In this document: piece after piece, positions 51,556 to 61,614 of the stretch
How the letters are laid out: every line of letters begins with the position of its first letter
How positions within the stretch are numbered: position 1 is the stretch's first letter
Assembly (NCBI RefSeq): GCF_020740795.1
Contig: NC_067285.1
Coordinates: 40,708,511-40,772,510, forward strand
Direction of reading: 5' to 3'
Length of the DNA stretch: 64,000 nucleotides
Source of the DNA: Apus apus
Lineage: Eukaryota > Chordata > Aves > Apodiformes > Apodidae
The notes under the pieces: generated by a model
Databases searched by the model: none
Seen by the model: the letters and a program-made list of their open reading frames with translations, nothing else
Told to the model about the DNA's origin: nothing
Program-made: the position numbers and the translations under genes

Positions 51556-51674
51556 TCACCATCCTCCCCGAAAAATTTCTCTAAGAATGGGACTAAACCC
51601 AAAGTGCTTGTTAACGATTTACAGAAGAAAAGTGTCAAGCTGGTAGAGCCAAGGGGAGATGCACATGCAGGAGG
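51556..51674 (+). CDS. Candidate internal coding exon of an unidentified gene
   Basis: Acceptor TTCCTCTCTCTGCAG and donor AGG|GTAAGG flank 119 nt. One frame is open throughout; the other two have stops. The 39 codons include SSPKNFSKNGTKPKVLV followed by NDLQKKSVKLVEP, which reads as a disordered, Ser/Lys-rich linker of an intracellular protein and not as repeat-derived sequence. The start would be phase 0 and the end leaves two bases. No CR1 or LTR similarity is seen. Neighbouring candidate exons (54,214-54,314 and 56,432-56,480) do not join convincingly. It probably belongs to a gene lying mostly upstream on the plus strand, but I cannot name it and a chance open frame is not excluded. Confidence 0.45.
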
Positions 51675-54657
51675 GTAAGGTGCTGATCTGGTTAATGCTG
51701 TGTTCTGTCTAATCTTACAGCTTGTTGGGGTTGCTCATGGATCAAACTCCTTGGCTCATGGCCTTTATGAGAAGGCTTTACAACATCTTTGTTTGTCAGT
51801 CAACAGCTTGTCTAGGCTGTCAGAGATCAAATTTCCATAGCACGTCCTTTGGGGGAGGCTGATTCAAGGCCAGCATGACACTGGTGGGCACAAATGATCA
51901 GTGAGAAGCAGCAGGGGGCAGCTGGGTGGGAATACCTGATATCTTCCCTGGGAACAAGTCTCCCATGGATTGGTGGTGGCTCAGGGAGGGCCAGCACGTT
52001 GTCTCAGCTGACCGCCACCTTCTTCAAGAGATAGATATTTGAAGGGGTTTTGTTGTGTTTTTTGTTGTTGTTTTTGTTTTTCTTGCAAATCTCCAGACCA
52101 GAAGGAGACTTGAAATTCTGTGGTGTGTCTCTGTTCTGTGGCAGGGCAGCCATTACACTATAAACCCAACATTTCCCAGAGGAATTTTCCTCTGGAGTAA
52201 GCAGACGTGGAGGGCACTGGTTTTCGCAGAAGAAGTCTTGCAGGGGACTCCAGACCTTCTGGTGTCTCCCTCTTCTCTGTCCCCTCCTTCCTTAGGACAA
52301 GTTTAACTTCACCTGCTACAGCATTTATTCCCTGTACTTTGCAGTAATTGCTATTTTTGTCAAATGTGACTGGTCACCACTGCTTAAGAATTCCGGTGTC
52401 CTAGCATGGATGGCTTGTCGGGCAGTACTTGGCTGCAGAAGTAATGAATGTTGGTGCCTAAATGGTTATCTTAGGACACCAGAAGTGCTGCAACATTTGT
52501 CATACTTCCATTACTTATGCCCTCCATTGGTTATGAAGTCCTGGGAATTAAAAGTGACTGAAATCCAGTTCCCCAAGCCTGGTTGGCTGCCCTCACAGAA
52601 AGGTTTACTTTGACAATTCCAGAAACTCAAACATGCTGTCACCCTTTGGCTTCCAATAAATGCTACAGAAAGAACAGCCACTCAGTGGTCATAACAGTTA
52701 TAGCATCTCTCCCAGCTTGCACAACTAGGAGGAGATTTCCATTTCAAAGGGGGTACAGGGCAGCATTTTTGGGGTTACCTAAGTGCCAGTGAAGGGTACT
52801 CTTCTGCCCAGTCAATGGAATATAAAAGGGGAGGTGGAAAGTCAGTAAATCCCTGGCAAATATAATCCTTGTTTGAGACATCTCACTGTGCATTCCCAAA
52901 AGCCAATAATTGGGTTTTCTCTTATCAGTGGAAAAAATATTGATAGCATGTGAGCAGCCATTTCTGTGCATCCAGCCAGTGCTCAGCCTCACTCACCTGG
53001 TATCTGTAGGAGTATATCAGCTGTCTGTATGTGTGTGTGTGTATATATATATTTTATATATATATATATATAAGGAGATTGCACAGCTCCCCACTGTCCA
53101 GGAGTGCCTATGGACAAAAGTGTAAATCAGGAATTTTTACAAGCAGAAAAACGCTGGCAAAACCAGGACACAGCGCAGGTGGAAGTCAAGTATATCTGTC
53201 CCTCATGTAGCAGCAATTCTCTAGAATTTTAAGGCAGAGCACACACACACCCCCCAGCCCTGAAGGGTGAGCAAGATGGGGTTTTTGTCTGTCTTTTCCT
53301 CTGAGGGCTGAAGGGGAGCACAAGGATTTAACCTGAGATCTGCACGGGGCGATGGCATCGCTGCCCCAGCAGCGCCCAGAGCCTCTTGCAAGACAAGAAC
53401 CACTGATTTCTGTATCACTGCCACAGGCCACTAAAAGCTTGGTCTGACTGGATCTCAGGTTTGGATTGATTTATGGGTCTTTGTTCATTCATTTCTTTGG
53501 AGGATTTGGAGTGGTTTCAGCTGTATTTTATTTGGCACGCATCGTTTCAACATTAACCACCCTAAAGCTGGAACAATTTTATAGAATGTACCTATTATAA
53601 GTAGTTGTCACAAGAACTGCCTCTTCCCATGACTTTTTTATTTTTCATAACGTATTTTACAAATGTAATTTTCAGTTCTTACGTTTTTCTCTCCAGTTTC
53701 CTCCATCCTTTGATTAAAACTTGTCCATAATCCTGATGCTGCTTTGTTAAAAGCAATAGGTGTGCTGTGTTTCCTCGTTTAACAATCTGCTAGGTCACAG
53801 TGTCTTTAAAACAATCACATGTAGTTGTGTGGCTTCATATTCCCAGTTCTTGTGCACCACGAAGGAGAAACTATCCATGAGAGTCCTTGCACTTCACCTG
53901 CTGTCTGGCAGTTCTTGTCTGACACGTTGGAACTGAAGTCCCTTTCTGATCCTGCAGGGGCAAGCAGACAAGAAGGGTAATGTCAGAGAAAGCTTCTTGC
54001 ATGGTGTTGGAAATCAAACGTCAGAAGGCACTGGATGGCAAGTAAGGCCAACATTTTACATGTGGTATCTCAGCCAAAAGAAGGCTTTGGAATGTATGAC
54101 TGTGGAGCTAGAGAGGGGGTCGTGGTCTGGATTGTAATGGCCACATTACTACACCTGCATGGTGGTGGCACCAAGGCCTGGAGCTGCTGGTGGCACTGTC
54201 CTTCCCTGCAGTGGTGAGAAATGGCCTGGAGAGCAGGACAGATGCTTCAGCTCTGCTGCCTGAGGATGGGTGTGAACTAACCATACAAGCAAGCAGCAAG
54301 GGATGAGTTTCCAGGTAAGAAAATAAAATTTGGTTCTTGTGCATCCAGGGTTTTGGAGTTTGGGTGGTTTGGGGTTTGGTTTGGGTTTTCTTGCAGTAGT
54401 ATGGCTGTGGCCCTTCAACTGAAAGGTCTTTCTGCATGGCCTTTTTATTCTGAGCGCTCACAATGCCTGCTGACATGGGGCTGCAGTCCATGAATGGGGC
54501 CTCAGGCACTGCTGAAATGCAGATAGTAACACATTTCAGCAATGAGGACCAGGCATTCTTCTCAGCTGTGTCCTGTGCTAAGAAACTGGCTTATATTGCC
54601 TTAGGTTTAACAATCCCATCTTCTAGTTCCTTGGAAACAAATATTTCTATTGTTATC
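51675..54657. other. No certain gene; possible intron
   Basis: Would be intron if the exon at 51,556 is real. It holds a TG/TA microsatellite and a splice-bounded segment at 54,214-54,314 with an uncertain frame. Confidence 0.5.
53026..53072 (+). repeat. (TG)n-(TA)n dinucleotide microsatellite
   Basis: GTGTGTGTGTGTATATATAT, then TTTTATATATATATATATAT. Confidence 0.9.
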
Positions 54658-55446
54658 CCCAGGCCATGCTCCAGGCTTGGGGAAGAGGGGCTGGGAAGCT
54701 GCCCAGAGGAAAAGGACATGGGGGTGTTGGTGGACAGCTGGATGAACATGAGCCAGCAGGGTGCCCAGGTAGCCAAGAAGGTGGCCAAGAAGGCCCATGG
54801 CATCCTGGCCTGCATCAGGAATAGTGTGGCCAGCAGGAGCAGGGAGGTGATTCTTCCTCTGTGCTCAGCACTGGGACTGCACCTCGAGTCCTGTGTTCAG
54901 TTCTGGGCCCCTCACTGCAGGAAGGACATTGAGGGGCTGGAGCTACCAAGCTGGGGAAGGGCCTGGAGAACATGCCATACAAGGAACTGAAGAGGGAACT
55001 GAGGTTGTTTAGTTTGGAGAAGAGGAGGCTGAGGGGAGACCTCATTGCCCTCTACAGATACCTGAAAGCAGGTTGTACTGAGGTGGGTGTTGGCCTCTTC
55101 TCCCAAGTGAATAATGACAGGACCAGAGGAAATGGCCTGAAGTTGCACCAGAGGAGGTTTAGATTGGATATTAGGAAGAGTTTATTCTGAAAGAGTGGTC
55201 AGGCACTGGAACAGCCTGTCCAGGGAGGAGGTAGAGTCACCATCCTTGGAGGTGTTCAAGAAACATGTAGGTGTGGCACTTTGGTCTAGTGGCTGAGGTT
55301 GGGGGTTTTTCTGTGTGTTTTTTGGGGGTGTGTGTGGTTATCTGTGTTTGGGGTGGGTTTTTTGGTGGTGCTGTTTTTGTTGATGATGGTTGGACTCGGT
55401 GATCTCAGAGGTCCTTTCCAACCATGGCAATTCTGTGATTCTGTGG
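54658..55446 (+). mobile_element. CR1 LINE fragment, longest copy (about 790 bp)
   Basis: The ORF2 C-terminal region is recognisable ([60 protein letters not shown]), followed after a frame change by [20 protein letters not shown] and [23 protein letters not shown]-rich low-complexity stretch (about 55,297-55,380) replaces the usual 3' UTR before GATGGTTGGACTCGGTGATC and the GATTCTGTGG end. Confidence 0.9.
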
Positions 55447-56785
55447 TTCATTAAGCCAGCATTTAGGAGGCTCCAAAGCTGAGCAGGTCAGGTTTGTGTT
55501 CTCTGCTTTCCCAGGAACATGACCTGGTTCTCCAGCCTCCCTGCCTCCCAGAGCAGCCAGCCCTCTGGTTCTAGCTAGGTCAGGGCATGTTTCACCAGGA
55601 TGGAGAACCTAAGGTGTCAATCATCAAAGGAAGTTAGGCTTCAACACCAAAGGCAGATTTCAGCAGAGTTGGTCTCTGAAAGCAAATAACAAACTGTGGG
55701 GTTAATGGTAAAAATTAAAAAAAAAAACAACAACATTGTCTCTGTGTTCTTCAGTCTGTGGAGGTGGCAAAGAAAGTAACTTAATCTTGTCTGGGGTGTC
55801 TTGTGCCTTTTTCTGTACCAGCCTGGCTTCTCTTTTCCTGAAGAGAGTTGTCCTCCACAGCCCAGTACTACAGCAGTTCCTATGAGCATAGGCACCCATC
55901 TGCACACTGCCCAGAAAATGTTTTTGGTTTTCTAAAACAAGTGTCCAAAGTGGATGTCTCTGCCATCTGAAACAGCCAGCTTGTTAGACCTCAGGCTAAT
56001 TTTTTTGTGATATGTCTGTTTTGGAAAGAACAGAATGAATGTTTTCCAAACTGGTCACCTGGTTAAGAAAGACCATCAAGATGCAGACTGGCAAAGCACA
56101 TGGTAGATGAGAAACTCAGGAAGTGCAAATGGTTCCTAAATATCAGGAAATGTCACTGCAAAACTGAGTATTAAATTGTATGTGTACATGATTGGTGAAG
56201 ACTCAGCTTTGTCTAGACTACAGGTATTATTCATAGATGGTAGAGTTAAATTTACTAGAGGTTTGCCTCCAAAAAAATTTGATATTTGAAAGCTTGTATT
56301 AAATAGCACTGCAAAACCTCCTGATCAGCTGTTTTCTCTTGGTTCAATTGAGAGAATATTCTTCTTTAAACCTGCTCTATTTGAATTCTTGTCCCAGTTG
56401 AAACTTAATTTGAAATTGTTTTGTGTTGCAGGCACTTCTGCTGTGAGAGAAGATGGGATTTCTGGAGCCTTTATTATCAGGTAATGCCCCATTTTACTCT
56501 CAGCATTGAGCTCTTGCTCTCAGAAATACTATTCTGGCCATGCAAATAATGCTGTGGGCTTCACACTCGGGAGCCTGGCCCTGTGCAAACCCTTTTAGAT
56601 TGCAGTGCCTCTTTGCTTCAGGGCCTAACCTCAGGTTCATCAAATATCTGTAGCCATCAGTCTGGTGCATCAGCAGAAGCTGCACAGATGCAGAAGGCCT
56701 ATCTGATGTAGCAAGAATTATTTTAGAATTGCAAATACTTAGCAGATTCTTAACAGATACATATATACGTGTCTATTCAAATGTA
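55447..56785. other. No certain gene
   Basis: Spacer between the two longest CR1 copies. A 49-nt splice-bounded segment (56,432-56,480) is open in two frames. Confidence 0.5.
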
Positions 56786-57566
56786 AATCACAGAACCACT
56801 TAGGTTGGAAAAGACCTTCAAGGTCATGGAGTCCAACCATTAACCCTACTTTACCAAGTCCAGCTCTGAGCCACATCGCCAAGCACCACATCTAGACAAC
56901 TGTTAAACACACCCAGGGATGGTGACTCAACCATGTTCCAGTGTCTGACAACGCTTTCATTAAAAAAGTTCTTCCTAATGTCCAGTCTAACCCCCCCTGG
57001 TGCAGCTTGAGGCCATTCCCTCTTGTTCTGTCACCAGTCACTTGTGAGAAGAAACCAGCACCTGCCTCTTTACAACCTCCTTTCAGGCAGCTGCAGAGGG
57101 TGATGAGGTCTCCCCTCAGCCTCCTCTTCTTCATGCTAAACAGCCCTTCCAGCTGCTCCTCATCAGACTTGTCCTCAAGGCCCTTTCACCAGCTTCGTGG
57201 CCCTTCTCTGGACACACTCCAGCACCTCAGTGTCCTTCTTGTACTGAGGTGCCCAAAACTGGACACAGGACTCGAGGTGAGGCCTCACCAGTGCCCAGCA
57301 CAGAGGGGTGATCACCTCCCTGCTCCTGCTGGCCACCCTGTTTCTAACAGAGGCCAGGATGCCATTGGCCTTCTTGGCCACCTGGGCACACTGCTGGCTC
57401 CTGCTCAGCCTATCAATCATTACCCTTTCTGCTGGGCACCATTCCAACCACTCTTCCCCAAGCCTGTAGTGTTGCCTGGGGTTGTTGTGACCCAAGGGCA
57501 GGACCCAGCACTTGGCCTTGTTGAACTTCATACAGTTGACCTCGGCCCCATCAATCTAGTCTGTCC
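56786..57566 (-). mobile_element. CR1 LINE fragment (about 780 bp)
   Basis: The minus strand encodes the ORF2 C-terminal region: [60 protein letters not shown], then [20 protein letters not shown] in a shifted frame. The 3' end is at 56,786 (plus strand AAATCACAGAACCACTTAGG). AT-rich runs (CATATATAC, CATATGTATATATC) lie just outside both ends. Confidence 0.9.
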
Positions 57567-58682
57567 AAAATAAATAGATTCATATGTATATATCTATCAG
57601 ACTTGAAATGCCCACAAGAAAATCTGTTATTTTTTTGATAACAGGACGTCCAGACTTGGCTGATAAAGATGAGAAATGCGTTTAATGGAAGCTTCAAACA
57701 CTGCCATGATTTCCCTTTGTAACAGATACTCCTGTTTCCTGTTTGATGAGGCATCTAGTTGTAACACCTTAGTTTGGTTCTCTGACAATTCTTTCAAACC
57801 TTGGCTCTTGGCTCTGGAAGACCACAGAGCAGAACATCTGACCCAGCCTCCAGTTCTGCCTTTTGTGTAGCTTTGTTTCTTTGATGTTGAGAAACGTTTT
57901 TAGCTAATTTGGGAAAGTTCAAACAACTTTTTCCCGTGTATTCCCCACAGTGGGGGAGCCTGACCTCGTGCATTTGTAAAATTGTGGAAAGAAATCAAAA
58001 AGTGCATGGCTTGGAAGGTAACTAGAGGAGATTGAGATCAAATCATGATCCTGCAGGCACAACTAGCCTGCATGAAGCACCAGAGGCTGCACTGGTCCAT
58101 GGTTTCACCACAGAAAATGGGAGGTTTGCAAAGCACTTGGGTATGTTGTGTTACAGAAGAACCCACAAGGAAACCAACATTGTTGTTTTTCAGGATTTGA
58201 GTAACGTGCGGTAAATAAGGTCTGAGGTCCCACAGTGAACATCAGTGAGGGACATAAAATGTGGAATAAGCTGCTGGTGGAGGGAATGGTACCCATTTTG
58301 TGCACGGGATGAGGGAAAAGTCCTGTGGGAGACGTGGTGTGTTATCAAGTAATGCCAATCAGTGTCTTAATTACTGCACAGATGGAAGCAAGCTTAGGCT
58401 GGCGTCCCAATTTCGGCAGTTCTGAATTGACAATTGTGACTCTGTGGCTTTGCAAACTTACTGTCCTTAGCTTACCTCTTAATGTCTAATCATGCAGCCA
58501 GCAATTTACAGGACCTCAGCCTTTCTGATTCTGGTCTTTCTAAACAGTGGCTCTTGTGCAGTGTGCTGAGCCTCACAGGCTGCTATTTTAAGTACAGAAA
58601 TTATCTTGCACGTGTACTAACAGATACATAGCCAGGAATTCCCCATTGCTCAGAAAAATGCCTTTTATTGTTTTTTTGCTTT
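57567..58682. other. No recognisable gene or repeat
   Basis: Unique-looking spacer in the CR1-dense region. Confidence 0.6.
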
Positions 58683-59152
58683 GTGTTGGAGAGAGTCCAG
58701 AGAAGGGCCACCAAGATGATGATCACAGGGCTGGAGCAGCTCTGCTCTGGAGACAGGCTGAAAGAGTTGGAGTTGTTCAGCCTGGAGAAGAGAAGGCTCC
58801 AAGGGAGACCTTAGAGCACCTTCCAGTACCTGAAGGGGCTCCAGGAAAGCTGGGGAGGGACTTGGGACAAGGGCAGGGAGGGAGAGGACAAGGGTTGATG
58901 GTTTTAAACTGGAAGAGGGAAGATTTAGATAAGACATCAAGAAGAAATTCTTTACCATGAGGGTAGGAAGGCACTGGAACAGGTTGCCCAGGGAGGTTAT
59001 GGCTGCTCCCTTCCTGGAGGTGTTCAAGGGCAGGTTGGATGAGGCTTGTGCAGCCTGGTCTGGTGGGAGGTGTCCCTGCTCATAGCAGGGAGGTTGGAAC
59101 TTGATGATCTTTGAGGTCCTTTCCAACCTTCACCATTCTACGATTCTATGAT
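58683..59152 (+). mobile_element. CR1 LINE fragment
   Basis: It begins GTTGGAGAGAGTCCAGAGAA and passes through the ORF2 tail and TGAGGGTAGGAAGGCACTGG. It ends GATGATCTTTGAGGTCCTTT, CCAACCTTCACCATTCTACG, ATTCTATGATA. The reading frame is broken by a stop after AAGGGAGACC. Confidence 0.9.
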
Positions 59153-59548
59153 AATGCAGTTTAGGACCTGCATTCTCTGAAACAGCGGGGCTGCTCCACA
59201 GGCTGGTATGATTTAAATTTTCAAGATATCTCCTGAAAATTAAGGCTGAAGGTCTCCTGCTCTGAAAACTCAGGTTTCATAGAACAAGTACTTTCTTTTT
59301 CATGTAGACATGATGGTTTCTGGCAGGCGGTTCAACTTAAAAGATTATTGTAGTTAGGCTTTCCCGGGTTTATCGTTGCTACCCAAAGGTTTCCAGAATA
59401 AGCTGGTTTGTGCTCGATGGAGGCCAACAGAAACTTACTTTGGTGGGTTGTGACATTCAGTGGTAATACAGAAGGTACAACAGAAGTGTATGGTTCTTGT
59501 AGTAACCATCTCTCGTAACGCTAGATAATCCTCACCCTAACAAAATTC
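59153..59548. other. No recognisable gene or repeat
   Basis: Short spacer between two oppositely oriented CR1 fragments. Confidence 0.6.
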
Positions 59549-59893
59549 ACAGAATCATGGAATGGTTTGGGTGGGAAGGGACCTTAAAGATCATCCAGTC
59601 CCAACCCCCTGCATGGGCAGGGACACCTCCCACCAGACCAGGCTGCTCCAAGCCCCATCCAACCTGCCCTTCAACACTGCCAGGGATGGGGCAGCCACAG
59701 CTTCCCTGGGCAGCCTGGGCCACCCTCATAGTGAGGAATTTCTTCCTGATGTCTAATATAAATCTTCCCTCTTCCAGTTTTAAGCCGTTACCCCTTGTCC
59801 TCTTGCTACATGCCTTTATAAAAAGTGCCTCCCATCTTTCTTGTAGGCCCACTTGAGGTACTGGAAGGCTGCTGTGATGTCTCCCAGGAGCCT
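59549..59893 (-). mobile_element. CR1 LINE fragment
   Basis: The plus strand reads CACAGAATCATGGAATGG, GGGACCTTAAAGATCATCCA and CCTCCCACCAGACCAGGCTG, then the reverse complement of the ORF2 tail up to GGAAGGCTGCTGTGATGTCT. It is a truncated copy of about 345 bp, opposite in orientation to the copy 400 bp to the left. Confidence 0.9.
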
Positions 59894-60179
59894 TATTCAT
59901 TGCCTCTGTCGCTGCTGGACTGCAAGGATGTAGAGTTTTATCTCTGGCTCCTGAGAAGTGTTTGCAAAGCTTCTTGTTTCCTCACTGGGGATTCCCCAGT
60001 GGTGTCTGTTACCACTTTGATGTTGTTGCATGGCCTTAACTGTGTAATATCTCCTAGGCAAAGGGCAGAGCATATTCTTGAAGGCTTTTGTCTGTGAAAG
60101 GCCTTACGTGAGTGGATTTTGGTGGGGGTCTTGAGGACCCCATAGGTTGGGTTGATGGGGAAACTTAGGGATTTTATCA

Positions 60180-60410
60180 CAGGCTGGGGAGCCAGGGCAA
60201 GTTTAGGTTGGATATTAGGAGAAATTTCTTGATTGAAAGGGTTGTCAGGCCCTGGCACAGGTTGCCCAGGGCAGTGGTGCAGTTGCCATCCCCAGAGGGA
60301 TTTAAAAGCCATGTAGATGTGGTGCTGAGGGACGTTGTTTAGTGGTGGCCTTGGCAGGGCTGAGTTCATGGTTTGACTCCATGATCCTAAAGGTCTTGTC
60401 CAGACCTATC
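60180..60410 (+). mobile_element. CR1 LINE fragment
   Basis: GTTTAGGTTGGATATTAGGA, CAGGTTGCCCAGGGCAGTGG and GATGTGGTGCTGAGGGACGT lead to a diverged 3' end (CATGATCCTAAAGGTCTTGT, CCAGACC). Confidence 0.85.
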
Positions 60411-60499
60411 AAGAGACAGACAGGTGTGGAAGTCTTTTCCTCACAGCCTGTGGGTTGTGGGCACAGGGATGGACAGCCTGGCATGTTGAGGGGCCAGCC

Positions 60500-61145
60500 G
60501 ATGAAATGGTGGCTCATGAGCCAGCAGTGTGCCCAGGTGGCCCCAAAGGCCCATGGCATCCTGGCTTGTGTCAGGAATGGTGTGGCTAGCAGGAGCAGGG
60601 AGGTGATTCTCCCCATGCTCAGCGCTGGGGAGGCTGCACCTCCAGTCCTGGGTGCCCCTCTGGGCCCCTCACTGCAAGAAGGACCTTGAGGTGCTGGAGC
60701 AGGTCCAGAGGAGAGCAATGAGGCTGGTGAAGGGACCAGAGGGAAAATCTGATGAGGAGAGGCTGAGGGAGCTGAGGTTGTTTAGCCTGGAGGAGACTCA
60801 GAGGGGACCTTCTCATTCTCTTCAACTACCTCAAGGGAGGGTGTAGTTGGGTGGGGCTGGGCTCTTTTTCCAGGCCAGTAGAGACAAGAGGGCACGGCCT
60901 GAAGCTGCTCCAGGGAGGGTTTAGCTTGGATATCAGGAAGCAGCTCCTCACAGAGAGGGTGATCAGACATTGGGATGGACTTCCCAGGGCAGTGGTGGAG
61001 GCACCATCCCTGGAGGTGCTCAAGGACAGGCTGGATGTGGCACGTAGTGCCCTGGTCTGGAGATGTGGGGGTGTTGGTCACAGGCTGGACTTGAGGGTCT
61101 TCAAGGTCTTTTCCAGCCTTGGCGATTCCGTGATTAATTCTGTGG
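60500..61145 (+). mobile_element. CR1 LINE fragment abutting the CpG-island promoter
   Basis: The ORF2 C-terminal region ([40 protein letters not shown]) is followed by [17 protein letters not shown] and the 3' UTR. It ends CTTCAAGGTCTTTTCCAGCC, TTGGCGATTCCGTGATTAAT, TCTGTGG. A G-run follows at once and then the CpG island, so the element forms the upstream border of the promoter about 150 bp from the TATA-like box. Confidence 0.9.
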
Positions 61146-61161
61146 GGGGGGGGTGGGTGGG
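61142..61161 (+). repeat. G-run at CR1/promoter border
   Basis: G10-T-G3-T-G3 directly after the CR1 3' terminus. It satisfies a four-run G-quadruplex pattern. Confidence 0.8.
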
Positions 61162-61296
61162 ATGTGTGACCCAGCCAACTTCCCAGGTCCGTCCCGGGGC
61201 CTCGAGGGGGCCGTGCCGGGCCGTGCCGTGCCGGGGGTGTGCCGGGGGTGTGCCGGGCCGGGCCGAAGGCGGAGCCGCCCCCGGGGCCGCCGCGGC

Positions 61297-61303
61297 TTTA
61301 TTA
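61297..61303 (+). promoter_or_regulatory. TATA-like box
   Basis: The AT-only heptamer TTTATTA stands alone within a very GC-rich stretch, about 245 bp upstream of the ATG at 61,546. If used, it places transcription initiation near 61,325-61,335, giving a 5' UTR of roughly 215 nt. It differs from the consensus TATAAA, so initiation may be dispersed as in many CpG-island promoters. Confidence 0.4.
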
Positions 61304-61318
61304 GCGGGGCGGTGCGGG

Positions 61319-61570
61319 ATGCGCGGCGCGGGCAGGGCAGGCAGGGCGCAGGCAGCCAGAGGAGGCGGCGCGGTCCGGTCCCCGGCCGCCCCCAGCCCGC
61401 CCGGCCCCGCTGCCCGGCAGGGCCCCGGCGGAAGGCGGCGGGGAGAGGGGAGCAGGGGCAGGAGGCAGGGCGGCCGGCGGCGGGGGCAGGAGGGCGGTGC
61501 GGGGCGGCGGTGGCGGGGCGGCGGTGGCCGGGCGGCCGGCTCGGGATGGTGCCCCTGCCCCTCTGGGTAG
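61319..61570 (+). other. Upstream ORF overlapping the main start codon
   Basis: An ATG at 61,319 opens an 83-codon Arg/Gly-rich frame that runs past the main ATG (61,546) and stops at 61,570, in a different frame. If transcription starts at or before 61,319, ribosomes initiating here could not reinitiate at the signal peptide without moving backwards, so it could repress translation. The position is only a few bases from the estimated start site, so it may be excluded from most transcripts. The composition is what GC-rich DNA gives in any frame; I do not claim a functional peptide. Confidence 0.3.
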
Positions 61571-61614
61571 TGGCAGCCGCGCTCCTGGGGCTCCGCGCTG
61601 CAGCCGGGCGGCAG
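61546..61614 (+). CDS. First coding exon of an unidentified secreted/type I membrane protein gene (signal peptide)
   Basis: The ATG at 61,546 has a strong Kozak context (G at -3 and +4). The exon encodes 23 residues: a short start, a hydrophobic core (WVVAAALLGL, residues 7-16) and an Ala-rich end (RAAAG, residues 17-21). This is a classical signal peptide with likely cleavage around residues 20-21. The exon ends in phase 0 at a consensus donor (CAG|GTGAGT). It sits inside a CpG island downstream of a TATA-like box. The frame is open further upstream to an ATG at 61,153, but those codons would lie upstream of the likely transcription start and would bury the signal peptide, so I chose 61,546. 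The protein is predicted to enter the secretory pathway. The family is not recognised; known signal-peptide proteins I compared by eye did not match. Confidence 0.75.

Noticed and set aside
54463..54990. 175-codon frame with reverse-transcriptase-like end, and similar frames at 38.6, 47.3, 57.2 and 60.9 kb
   Set aside because: These are remnants of CR1 ORF2 in 5'-truncated elements, reported as mobile elements and not as host genes.
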